From Druceiella hillmani (lineage: Eukaryota; Arthropoda; Insecta; Lepidoptera; Hepialidae): DNA of 64,000 nt. Of this stretch, positions 35,734 to 46,805 are shown piece by piece. Position 1 is the stretch's first letter. Every line of letters starts with the position of its first letter. The position numbers were made by a program, and so were the translations under genes. The notes beneath the pieces are model-generated. The model worked only from the letters and a program-made list of their open reading frames with translations. It had not been told where the DNA came from and did not search any database. The DNA lies in the NCBI GenBank assembly GCA_039881145.1, contig JAYKKI010000023.1, positions 3,510,501 through 3,574,500 on the forward strand, read 5' to 3'.

Positions 35734-38099
35734 ATAATTAAGCTTCCCGAATGCTACCCATGTTAGATGAATCCTTCTTTTACTTTCTGTGATTTGACTT
35801 TCTTTGGCATTTTTAATTGCGTGCCCAAAGTATATGTATTGTACTGACTTTTTTAGGCTGGTGTAATCTATGGTAATATTATCTTGGCTGTTATTTATTA
35901 TTTTTGTTTTGTTAATATGCATTTTCAGTCCTATCTTTTTATATTTTTTTAGGTTAATTAACGTTGCATTTAGTTCTTGCATGTCTATATTTACTCGTAT
36001 CAAAATTGTATCATTAGGAAACTTCAAATGACTCAGGTGTGCTTCATTAGCTTTTAATCCTTTTTCCTCCCAGTCAAGTTGTTTGAAGACATTTCCTAGA
36101 GCCAGAGTTAATAATTTCAGCGAGATAATGGCACCCAGTTTTTTTGTTACTTTATCATCATTTATATTTATTTTAAGGGTAGCTCCATCATAGATATATG
36201 ATGGTAGCAGAATATCTGGAATCAATACTAATGTCGTCCACTACATCTATTTGAGTATTTGTTAGTTTCAATACTATCAAATACTTTTGATAATCAATAA
36301 ATGCCAAGTGTAACGAGATATCTTATTGTTTTGTTATTTCAGTAATTGTTCGGATTGTCTGTTCTGATCGTTAGTATCAAATCCTTATCAAAATCCAGCC
36401 TGTTCTATTGGTTGGTACAAGTTTAGCTTCACTATTATTCGGCTAGTTATAATTCTAGTTAATAGTTTGTAAAGTTGTGACAATAAACTTTTAGGTCAGT
36501 ACTTTTCTATATTTATGCTTTTTTGTGTTTTTTTCTTTCAGTACAAGCAAGATAGTCCATTTAAAAATTAAAATATGGACAGACTACAAAATAACTGAAA
36601 TAACTCCAGTTAATGTCAACAACTATGCAACTCCTTATAACATGTGAGTCATTGATTCATATTAACAGTTGCTGATTATACATGGAATAGGTAATATGCA
36701 AAGTCCTAATACCCCACAAAATCAATTAGAACCTCAGTAATTGTGGAATTCTTACCAAATTCAAGCAAATAATATGTCTGTAATGCATATTAATAAATAA
36801 GTTTAAGTATCACAATGATGACTACATTACCAAGAAGAAGATTCATTAATTAATATGTACATATTCCTACGTATCAATCAAAACATAAACAATATTATCA
36901 AAAGTGTGTAATAAAATTGTAACCGTTCACTGCTTATCTCTAACACCTGTTGCTTATCTCATAAGTATCCCGAAAAATTAATTATTTCAAGTTGGAAAAA
37001 ATGAAAACCAATTTTGAAAAACATTATGTTAACAATACCAAACATGTTTTTACCACATATTAAAAAGATAAAATTTCTCTACATGTTTTTCTACCACACA
37101 ACATAAAATCTTAGTATAAGCCAGTACAACCTGTGATTCTGTAGGTGTGGAGCTTTTGACACTAGAACATTTGACTACCTAATGTAAGCAAGAGATTGTG
37201 ATCCGAGGATATTAATGAATAATTAAAATGTCGATCAATCAAATATGAATTGCCAAAACTACCTGTTATATACATCAAAACTCCAGTAGGAACATATGAT
37301 TGATTATCTGTTAACTGTAGTGTAAATTTATATTGCAAACTTTGCATACATTCAGCATTGCCTCAAAAGTACTTTATCATCATTGTCAGAACCACCATTG
37401 TTTATTATTTAATCATTATAAACCCATCATCAATTTTATCTGTTGTGTACTAGTCGCCTTTATATTTTTCACTTTCCTGCTGTGTACATGCCTGTCGTCC
37501 ACTATAACTCATTGCATCAAGCAATTTCGTTATGTTAATTCAGACATCCTCAGAAACATGCTCCCACCCAGCCCTTTAAACTTTAATCCATATCAGTTCA
37601 ACTAGATTGAGTACACATATTTATGGTAGAACACTGTGTCCGTTCTCTGTGATATTGTGGAAATTTAAAACACATTTCCTTTTAACTCATTGTTAAAATT
37701 AATACGAAAATTTTAGAATTTTCGTTGTTTTTTTTCTGGTTAATACCATTTTTTATAATGACAAACTACCATATCTCGGTTAGTTTTATGGAAACCTTAT
37801 GTAACTATGTACAATTATAGACTCCAGATACTTTCTGGTTTTAGTGCTTAAGCATGTAAAGTAAGTACTCTACTGTAGTTTAGTGAAATAAAAATACTAT
37901 TTGATGTGTTGAAGTTGGATATTTGATGTGTTGAAGTTGAATTTATTCTGCTACGACATGTTCTTTTATGTACAAAAAATTATATTATGTGGTGCATCGA
38001 TACTCTTTAGATAAGTATGGGTGTATGTGCTGAACTGACACTTCACAGTATGTCTTGCAATCGGTCTTAGATAACTTGCTTGAAGGATAAGTGGCTTTG

Positions 38100-38780
38100 T
38101 AAGACTAGAAAATGTACCACTCTCTCCTTTATTTGTGCCTCTGCTATTTTCATGTTGTCAAGAGTTCATGGTTTGAAAATATATCCACACAGATGAGAGT
38201 ATCAGCGACGATGCCTTGCAAGCTGATGAGGTATAGGTCAGTGGTGAATTCAGAGACGAAAAGTAGTTGTCTTATTCTTTGTGCTGTTTGGGTAGGCGAC
38301 TGGTGTTGTTTGTTGAAGATGTAGGTGAGCGCTTTGTAATCAGTAAAAGTAAAGAGTTTGGGACCTTTGAATATCTTCCTATAATGTTTCAGCTCCATGT
38401 ATACCTCTGAAAGTTCTCGATTGTAGATATTGTATTGTTGCTGCGTGGAGGAAAACTTTTTAGAGAAGTAGTCGAGTGGTTGCTCTTTCTCATTGAAGTT
38501 TTGCTACAGTAAAATTGCCGACTAACAAATCAGATGTGTTGATGAATAATATGATACTTTGATGGATGTACGAATAAGGTTATGTTATGTTTGCTGGTCT
38601 CACATGTTTCGAATGCTTTAATTGCTTCTTGAGTTAAGACGATGGATGTTTTATCTCACTATGTAGATATGCATTCAGTGGCACTTGTAGTGATGCAACG
38701 TTCGGTAAATTTTTTTGATAATAATTGATCATACCGAGAAAACGTCCAAGCTAATGTATTGTTTTTCATTTTGGTAAGTC
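38100..38780 (-). pseudogene. Ty3/gypsy reverse transcriptase-RNase H relic
   Basis: The minus strand reads KKFSSTQQQYNIYNRELSEV (about 38,405-38,465), then LKHYRKIFKGPKLFTFTDYK with ALTYIFNKQ, then FVSEFTTDLYLI and VADTLICVD. This is the RNase H order of Ty3/gypsy polyproteins (TDHKPLTY..., then QFTTDIRHI..., then VADALSR). Upstream, near 38,700-38,760, is a poor match to the end of the reverse transcriptase. No LTRs found; stops are present. Confidence 0.7.
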
Positions 38781-38849
38781 AGTGATGGCCTTGTAATGGA
38801 TGAAGTACACGTAAAATTAGTAATAAATCAATCATAAGTAGATAAATAA

Positions 38850-39215
38850 ATCAATAAAATTTTCGACAGTTTATTTTTGACACACGTAATGCACAACACA
38901 GTTGATAGCAGTAGTGAATACTATTTGTAATACTTTTTGTGCAAAATTTTGACAGTTTGCTTTTGACACACGTTACGTGCAAAAAAGCTGATAGCCAAAT
39001 GTGAGTGCCATTTTTTGTTTTTGCGCATGCATACACTTCTTGTCTTATTCTATTGTGTTCAACTAACTCTCTCAGTTGTTAGCTAAGTATCTGTTATCCG
39101 CCCTTGCAATAGATTTGGTCCATTCTGATGTCACAAAAATTTTGCATGGAAAACGTTACAACCTTGAAAATTTTATTCTCATCGTAGCAAAAGAAGTTTT
39201 ACTTCAAAAAAAGGA
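38850..39215. repeat. repeat block with duplicated GACAGTTT...TTTTGACACACGT unit
   Basis: Two units of about 78 bp begin near 38,866 and 38,948 (GACAGTTTRYTTTTGACACACG, shown with ambiguity codes). The block ends near 39,210 with AAGAAGTTTTACTTCAAAAA, the string also found at 1,892. It is probably a MITE family shared with 1,190-1,920. Confidence 0.45.
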
Positions 39216-40026
39216 AAAACAAGCACTAAAGTGCTTTTATCAGATGTCTACCATATAGATCTCTTCATATTTCGAGACATCAATGTTAAATTAGCTGATA
39301 ACAAAACATAATTGTGTATTTATACTTTCATTCTCGTTAAATTTTGAAATGAAAATCTTTGAAGTATACAATTAAATTTGGTTTGGGTGATGTTTTTGTT
39401 TGAACACACTAAGTTCTGTTCCTGAAAAATAAAACATACCCATTTGTATCGAAGACTGACGTCAGGTCAGAATTAAACAATTTGCGTTTATGAGAATTCA
39501 TTTTGAAAGATTTGTTCACTTACTCATTGTTTCCTTCCTAACAATTCATTCATTAATTCTTAACAAATATTTGACTGGCTCTTTCATGCAAAAAATAATG
39601 ACTGTCACTGATACATGCAGATAAACAGTCTCATTTTATAACTAGATATTTATTGTAACTATGTATTTTCAGAAAACAACTCGGTCAACACTATACTAAT
39701 TACTACTAACATTTTTTTTTATATAAGCTCATGCACATAAGCTGAGCGAACACAATAAGTCAGTAATGGTCAATATCATTTGTAAACGAATGAGCACATT
39801 ACTTTTAACTGGAGAACGGTATTTTAAGTTAAATTTCCATCGCATAAAAAAATAAAACATAAATGAGGGAGTATAATAATAATTTATGCATAGATAATGT
39901 ATATCTACAAGATATGATTGTCACTATAGTTTTCAATATCAGTATCCTAAATAAATTTCTAATGTTTTCCAATATTGGTATTAACCATTATATAATAATA
40001 CTGTAATTACAATATTACTGTTAAAT

Positions 40027-40086
40027 AAAAAATATTTACATTTGGTGTTTATGTAAACACATAAACACCAAATGTAAATATTTTTT
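40027..40086. repeat. perfect hairpin, 28-bp arms
   Basis: AAAAAATATTTACATTTGGT and the next eight bases are repeated in inverse after a 4-base spacer (AAAC). The arms are 40,027-40,054 and 40,059-40,086, with no mismatch. It is not linked to any gene and is possibly a small foldback element. Confidence 0.85.
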
Positions 40087-40349
40087 TATGTATATTTTCA
40101 TTATGTAAATACATTTTTTTATTATAATGCATTATATACATAATATATTTACAAAATAATTTGACAAATGTTTTGATAATGTTCCTTCAGAAATAGATTA
40201 AAGACGGTATGTTTTAACTAAGCTTTATGTAATAAATAATGTTTCATTTTTGAGATTGTTTCAATGATAACAATTTTATTGTTTTTAGTTAATTTAATTA
40301 TGAAAAGTACAATAATTGTTTTATTGGCGTGAATTTGGGTATAATATCA

Positions 40350-40725
40350 AAATCACAGAATCATAGTATTGAAAAATTCTTTTATGTTAACACTGGTTTT
40401 TAGATGTTCAAAGGTTGTAGTTTCGGCATTTTTTTACTGATTTATCTCAAAATATACGGAAGACAGAATCTTAAAAATTACGCGACGCATATTAGCCCAT
40501 CGAACAGAACCAAATTATACTTCTTTGGATGACTCTAGGTTTGCAATACACTATGCATGAATGATTTATTAACCCTGTGTTTTTCAATTTATCTATAACC
40601 AAATATTTATACTTTATAACAGCTGAGTACAAAGCAATATCTCTTGTCCATATTGTGAAAAAAATATTCTGTTACAATTTGAATACAAACCCAACAAGTT
40701 AGTTAATAATATGTGAGTCATAAAC
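40350..40725 (+). pseudogene. relic of a third P450 copy (exon 5 plus intron pieces)
   Basis: From 40,441 the sequence reads FISKYTEDRILKITRRILAH, then RTEP. This matches the start of exon 5 in both intact genes (FISK...E..ILKITRD.LAHR). The upstream intron is also recognisable (GATGTTCAAAGGTTGTAGTTT against GACGTTCAAAGATTGTAGTTT in gene 2). The acceptor AG has become TG, so the exon cannot be spliced as in its relatives, and the exon end has diverged. At 40,660-40,715 the sequence matches intron 7 of gene 2 (AATATTCTGTTACAATTT, then AATACAAA). Exons 6-7 are therefore deleted. No other exons of this copy were found. Confidence 0.75.
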
Positions 40726-41782
40726 TGTTTTTAACATGTGATTTCACTTTTTCCAGTTCTTGCAGTGAATTTATTTTGAATATGTTAAATAAATAACAAA
40801 ATTTGAAAATTGCCATTAATAGCTCTTTAGGGTTCCCTAGCCAAATAGCAAAAATGGAACTATAATAATTTCGTCTTGTCTATCTATCCATCTGTCGGTC
40901 CGTATGTTACAGTCATTGTACTTGAAGATTATTAGCAGATATTGAATCAAAATGCTCATTATATTTTATTACTTTAAATTTGGAAGACGTCCGCAGATTC
41001 CTAGACAAAAATTTTAAAAATGATCAGAAATAGGAAGCCTTTGCAATCGTAAATGTTGTTGATACAAGTTTTTTGCCATTTACAATAATACAATCTAGAG
41101 ACACGTCTCGTATGTTGCGGTGGAGCGTGTCCTTTGAAAATAAACAATGACCTCAAAAAAAAATTTCTTCATATTATGAGCAGCTAATGATGGCAATTAT
41201 GAGCATAGCTGCACTAGAGCAAAATTCAAAATTAAAAAATCCAGCAAAATTGGCATTCATCTTTAAATACTTTAATGTGCAAACTGAGAATCTGAAATCA
41301 GATTTAAGCTTTATTTTGAATTCGGAATCTTCAAATTCAGATGATCCTGAAACACATGATGCAGCCGAGAAGGATGAGGTGATATTCCACTCATTAATTA
41401 ACCCCGCCATTGACAGTCCCAAGCCCGTATGAGAAAGGAAGAGGGTTAGCTGAGGGAGACCAAACCAGCTGTAAAAGGTCTACGCCGAGCCTCGGGCGGC
41501 GGTCAATAAACCCGATAAGATCTAACAGTGAGGAGAGGAAATGATCCTCACTACCCGCTTCATGATGGACTCCACTGAAGTGGGAACATTGACTTAACCG
41601 CCCGTGTCAAGAGGTAGAAACCGTCAATAAAAAGTCACCCCAATCCTACGGTGGGACCGTGCCAAGAGGATGAATGGCTGAGGGGTTTCTCAGTCACTAA
41701 CGCCAACCTTGGTGAACCTGGCGAACACCATTGTACGTAGCCTTCTCATGGGAAAGGCATCACCCTATGAGCGACCACCCTT

Positions 41783-43243
41783 TTGTCGTTACTCGTGGGA
41801 AGAAAAACCCTGATGTCTGAAAATAAATCCCAAAACAAAACTTATAACCAACAACTATTTCACAAAGGCCTTTTCAAAGCAAGACCGAGGTCCTTGTCAC
41901 TTAGCGACTGCAGAAGCAGTGATAAACAATGTAACACACTGGAAAGTTATCTAATTACTTCGCAAATAAGTTCGACGATACAACAACCTTAGTACAGCAA
42001 AACAAATTCAGACGATACAACAACCTTAGTACAGCAAAACAAATCTCCAGAAAAACAAATAGGGGAGTGATCCTACCAAGAGTGGCAAAGGGACAAAGTT
42101 CCTATAAGCAAGCGCAAAAGAAACACGAGTCCAGCAGATGGAAAACTCAAACAGTCATCCAACAAACGAATAAACTACTCAGTTCCTGTGCAGAATAGAT
42201 TTGATATCCTCAGTGACAAAGAGCCTGCAGCTGAAAACAAAAGCAAGGAATACACACCAATACCCGAACCAATTTTTGTAACTGGCGTGGTTAATGTGAC
42301 ACCTCTCAGAGACGTCCTAAGCATAGTAGTAGTTCCCAGTAAACTCACAATGACTACTCTAAGATCAGGACATGAAATCAAACTAATGCCTGCTGATGTG
42401 GAGACTTATAAAGTTATTACAGATCATCTAATCAGTAACAACATAAGCCATTACACCTACAAGCTCAAAAGTGAAAGGGCATAGAGAGTGGTCATCAGAG
42501 GTCTGCACGCCACAGAAGATAAGGCAATGATTAAGGCAGAACTTCAAAGTAAAGGACATGAGGTACGACAAATTGTCAACGTAATACATCGAACAACGAA
42601 AGAGAAACTTCCCATCTATTTTGTTGACCTAGAGCCAAATAGTAATAACAAAGATGCGTTTGATGTAGAGGATATAAGCCATGTAAAAGTAAACATCGAA
42701 GCACCCTACAAGAAAAAAGAAGTGTTACAATGCAAACGTTGCCAGAGATTTAGACATTCAAAAAATCAGTGTTTTAGACCTTTCCGCTGTGTCAAATGCG
42801 GGAATGACCATTCAACTGCATCTTGCGTGAAGCCCCGAGAAGAAGAAGCCACATGTGCAAACTGCCAAGGCAAACACCCTGCCAGCTATAAAGGCTGCGA
42901 CAAATATAAGCAGTATAAAGAAAAAATATTAAAACTTACATCAACCACGCAACAACCCAAACTACAGGTAAACAAAACAGCACACACATATCTGAACACA
43001 AATTATATTACCAAGATTACCAAGCCAGCGCCCCATCCAAGGAACACTTACGCCGATGCATTAAAAAGCCAACGAGACAACGCTAAACCTACTGACTCCA
43101 CTGTGGATAGCTCACAAGACAACATGAAGAACTTGTCAGATACAATGTTTGACAGATTCCAATCCATCATGAAAGACATGATGGACAATATGATCGAACA
43201 GATGATCAAATTAATAACACGCCTGGTTCCACAAAGGGACTAA
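41783..43243 (+). pseudogene. Jockey ORF1 (gag-like, CCHC zinc knuckles), disrupted
   Basis: The frame is open in three blocks in the same register: 41,783-41,992, 42,188-42,484 and 42,488-43,243. The last block is 251 codons. It starts with a PRE_C2HC-like domain (VIRGLHATEDKAMIKAEL) and then has three knuckles (CKRCQRFRHSKNQC, CVKCGNDHSTASC, CANCQGKHPASYKGC). The register is broken by a 37-bp tandem duplication (41,974-42,010 and 42,011-42,047), a TGA near 42,068 and a TAG at 42,482-42,484. The protein would bind RNA and escort the element. ORF2 begins 11 bases after its stop. Confidence 0.85.
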
Positions 43244-43254
43244 ACATCCGTATC

Positions 43255-45953
43255 ATGATCTGGAACGCCAACGGGTTAACTGCTAGAAGACAGGAACTGG
43301 AGATATTCATGCTTGCCGAAAATATAGATATTGCCCTAATATCAGAGACAAGGCTCATTCAACGCTCGCATGTTAACATAAAAAACTACATAGTCTACAG
43401 AACCGACCACCCTTCTGGAAATTCCCACGGTGGGACCGCAGTGATATTAAAGAATAACATTAAACATTACACGCTAGTACCCTACAAGACAGAAAAAATC
43501 CAGGCAACATCAATTAAACTACTACATAAGAATGGGGAAACAGTAGTCACTGCGGTTTACTGCCTGCGACATTCTGTGGGAGTTGAAAAATTTAAACAAT
43601 TCTTTGGTCAACTGAGTCCTGTATTTATTTGTGTAGGCGATTGGAACTCCAAGCATACATTTTGGGGATCAAGACTGATTAATCCACGTGGAAGACAACT
43701 ATATAACGCCACAAAAAATCTTAATCTTGAATGTATCTCTTATGGTGAACCTACATACTGGCCCACCGATCCTAACAAGATACCGGATTTGCTTGATTTC
43801 TACATAACAAGAAACGTAGGTCGTAACTACCTAAAGATTGAACAAAGTGAGGATTTGTCGTCAGACCATACACTAGTGCTCCTAAACTTGTACAAACAAA
43901 TCGTTCCAATTGAGTCACCAGATTATGTTTGTAACAAAAATACAAACTGGGACTTATACCGTGAGATCATCACTAATAGTATGGATTTAAACGTTCGACT
44001 GAAGACGGGTGATGACCTAGAGATTAATATTGAAAATTTCAACTGCTTAATACACACAGCTGCTTCTACTTCCACGCCCAAATGCAGAAACAAAACACGA
44101 GGGTCAAGCAGAAAGAATACCCAAAATAAATAATTGAGAAAGTGCGGGAACGGCGTAAACTGAGAAGAGAGTGGCACAGAACCAGGTATCCTTCAGATAA
44201 AGCAAGACGGTACCGCTGAAAGACATGATCAAAGAACACGAGAATCTCTGTCTGCAAAACTACCTGACTCACCTCACTGCAGAAAAGGAGTCAAACTATT
44301 CGTTGTGGCGCGCGACCAGAAACTTCAAGCGACCTAAGAATCATATACCAACTTTGAGAGGACGGAATAGAACTTGGGCAAGATCCGACTCCGAAAAAAC
44401 GACTGCATTTGGTGAACACCTATATACAGTTTTCACACCTCTGGATAGTAACGACCGGAACGAGGATGAGAAAAGAATATCTTACCTTCAGTCACCAATC
44501 CAACTATGCTTTCCTTTGAAACCTGTGAGCCAGATTGAAATAGCAAGAGAGATCAAAGCCCTCCCAAAATAGAAGTCCCCAGGAGATGATCTGTTGGACT
44601 CTGTTCTGCTAAACAATCTTCCAAAAAAGGGCATAATGTTCTTGGTAGCAATATTTAACGCATGTTTAAGACTCTCCCTCTATCCATCCCGATGGAAACT
44701 CGCTCAAGTGATCATGATTCCCAAGCCTGGTAAACTACCAGAGGAAGTCTCATCCTATAGATCGATTAGTCTTCTCCCTCTGCTGGGAAAACTTTTCGAA
44801 AAGGTTATCTTGAACAGAATGCGTCCACATTTGGATGCCATTCTGCCCGGTCATCAATTTGGCTTTAGGCAAAAACACTCCACCATAGAGCAGGTACATC
44901 GGCTTATAGATACCATTAACCACACCTTGGAGTCCAAGAAATACTGCTCAGCTGTTTTTCTGGACATAAGCCAAGCATTCGATCGAGTCTGGCACGATGG
45001 ACTGCTTTACAAGATTAAAAAATACTTGCCTTCCTCCTTCTTCCTCATCATGAAGAGCTATCTGAATACAAGATGTTTCGAAGTCAAAGTCAACAAAATA
45101 ACTTCAGATTTGCACGAAATTCGATCGGGTGTACCTCAAGGTAGCATCCTGGGACCAGTGCTGTACCTTATATTCACAGCTGATATTCCAACTGATGACA
45201 ATACTTTCATTGCCACATATGCTGATGACACAGCCATATTGTCAGTAAATGCAAATCCAGCTGCATTCTGCATCCATACTGCATCATTAAATCTGCAGAA
45301 GCACATAACTGAAATCGAAGACTGGATGAAGACCTCGAGAATAAAATCAAATAGAGGCAAATCTGCACATGTTACCTTTACCCTAAGGAAAGGCAACTGT
45401 CCCCCAATTACATTAAATGGAGAACAAATCCCACATGCTGATACTGCCCAATACATGCTGATACTACCAAATACTTGGCACCTGGACAGAAGATTGACAT
45501 GGCAGAAACATATCTGGAGAAATATACCTGGAGAAATATCTAGACTCAAAGCTTAGAGCTATGTACTGGCTGATTAGAGGGAAGTCCCAACTTACAAACG
45601 AAAGTAAAATCGTAATCTATAAAACCGTATTAAAGCCGGTTTGGACATACGGAATTGAACTCTGGGGAACAGCAAGTAATAATAACATTGAGATCCTAGA
45701 AAGGTTTCAATCCAAAGCTATCAGATCTATGTTCAATATACCAAAATGCATCCATAATAATTACATTATGCAAGATTTGAGGCTGAAAACTGTTAAACAG
45801 GAAATTGTCATACGCAGTGAAAACTATCAGCAAAAACTGGCCAAACATGTGAATGCTCTGGCTTCTAAATTATCGAGATCCGGAAGCATCCAACATTCAA
45901 GACTGAGGAGAAATAGTGTTCCAAGCCTTATAAACAGATTCCCAAAGGAATAG
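43255..45953 (+). pseudogene. Jockey ORF2 (AP endonuclease and reverse transcriptase), disrupted
   Basis: The endonuclease block (43,255-44,133) shows IWNANGL, ISETRL, GDWNSKH, IPDLLDFY and SSDHTLVLLNL, the usual active-site strings of APE-type endonucleases. The reverse transcriptase block (44,225-45,556) shows SYRSISLLPLLGKLFEKV, FGFRQKHST, FLDISQAFDRVWHD, GVPQGSILGP and YADDTAIL. The carboxy part (45,561-45,953) holds the WTYGIELWGTA region. Lesions: TAA at 44,131, a frameshift near 44,215, TAG at 44,570-44,572, and a frameshift near 45,440-45,540 caused by two small local duplications. Catalytic motifs survive, so decay is fairly recent. Confidence 0.9.
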
Positions 45954-46574
45954 TGGGAAAGGCCAATGGGCTTTTCCCACTAAAAATATGACAGAAGCAG
46001 ACACTGGTCAGAGAAAAGAGCAGCTAAATGTCAATGACAGATTGCTGTGTTGAGCAGGATATATTGAAAAAAAAAAAAAAAAACAATTAATACATATTTT
46101 GATTTTTGTCTATTTTTGTTTGAAAGTATTATTTTAAAGTTCTTAATGTCGAATTCATACTCAAAATAAATAACATATTACCTTGGTTGTTAAATGTTTA
46201 TAATTTATTACTGACCTGCTTGGTTCTAACGTAAAACTTAATAAGTAATACTAGTTCAGTAACTATCGATTGATACATATTTGTTTGATAATTATTGGGT
46301 AATTATTATGATAATTATTGCAATAATTATCACGAAGCTTATTTATCATTATAATTTCGAACCCTGTGAATTACAAAGTGTTTTGGGTATAATAAAGTTT
46401 TAGATATTCTATAATTAGACGTTAAAATGAAGAAATAATTTTTAAACACGCAGGAGCATGAGCCCTAAATCATAAGAAAAAATAAATAAACACACAAATA
46501 AGGAAACATATATTTATATTATCTTTCTATAATATTACTATCGATTGTCATTGTATAAAATATATAGCTTATCT

Positions 46575-46805
46575 AAAAATAATTTATCTAAAAAAGTCTC
46601 AAATGAAGCAAATATACAGTTTCGCATATAATTGTCCACCCTTTATTCCATATCAACTATTTTATCATATTTTTTGGCAATTAATCACTATCAGACATTA
46701 CTTAAATTCAAATGTTTTATCTAATAGATAAGAAAAGGCACTAAACAAGTAAGCAATACTTAGGAAACCAAAAGTTAGTTTGTAACTTGTGGTCACTAAA
46801 TAAAC
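46575..46805 (+). promoter_or_regulatory. 5' flank of P450 gene 2, conserved with gene 1
   Basis: Blocks shared with 24,628-24,865 include CTCAAATGAA, TTGTCCA and TTTTATCATATTTTT. A nearly identical leader GGTCAC(C/T)AAATAAAC lies just before the ATG. The left limit of similarity near 46,575 marks the approximate left end of the duplicated unit. Confidence 0.4.

Larger units (their letters stand above)
35311..36490 (-). pseudogene. RTE-type non-LTR reverse transcriptase relic, split by a foldback element
   Basis: In minus-strand order: LLTRIITSRIIVKLNLYQPI with EQAGF (about 36,400-36,480), then a decayed palm region, then LLTLALGNVFKQLDWEEKG (about 36,045-36,110), ANEAHLSHLKFPNDTILI where the catalytic F-A-D-D has become F-P-N-D, then KIGLKMHINKTKI. 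The frame stops at AFGKLNY (35,740) and resumes at KLSYILRDKNTPMYLKQKF from 35,500 downward. The gap is exactly copy C of the foldback family, and KL(N/S)Y is its duplicated target. Other stops and frameshifts also show the relic is dead. Confidence 0.75.
41405..46084 (+). mobile_element. Jockey-clade non-LTR retrotransposon, full-length but inactive
   Basis: A clear rise in GC content starts near 41,405, and the element ends in an A-run at 46,067-46,083. A 5' UTR of about 380 bp is followed by ORF1 (gag-like) and ORF2 (endonuclease plus reverse transcriptase). Order, zinc knuckles and the poly(A) end fit the Jockey clade. At least two frameshifts or duplications and several in-frame stops disable it. 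No convincing target duplication was found; short AATTAA strings flank both ends but may be chance. It lies between the P450 relic and P450 gene 2. Confidence 0.85.

Noticed and set aside
37333..37605. 90-aa + strand frame with hydrophobic stretch and many cysteines
   Set aside because: No splice context or domain, and close to other decayed elements; not enough to call a gene.
41395..41404. Possible target duplication of the Jockey element (ATTAATTAA at the left, AATTAATA after the A-run)
   Set aside because: AT-rich and imperfect; could be chance in this base composition.
41174..41432. Overlapping open frames of about 82 aa on both strands just before the Jockey element
   Set aside because: No recognisable domain or splice context, and each strand mirrors the other. 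An acidic stretch ending in DSPKPV crosses into the likely 5' end of the retrotransposon.
45136..45549. 137-aa minus-strand frame
   Set aside because: Antisense shadow of the Jockey reverse transcriptase.
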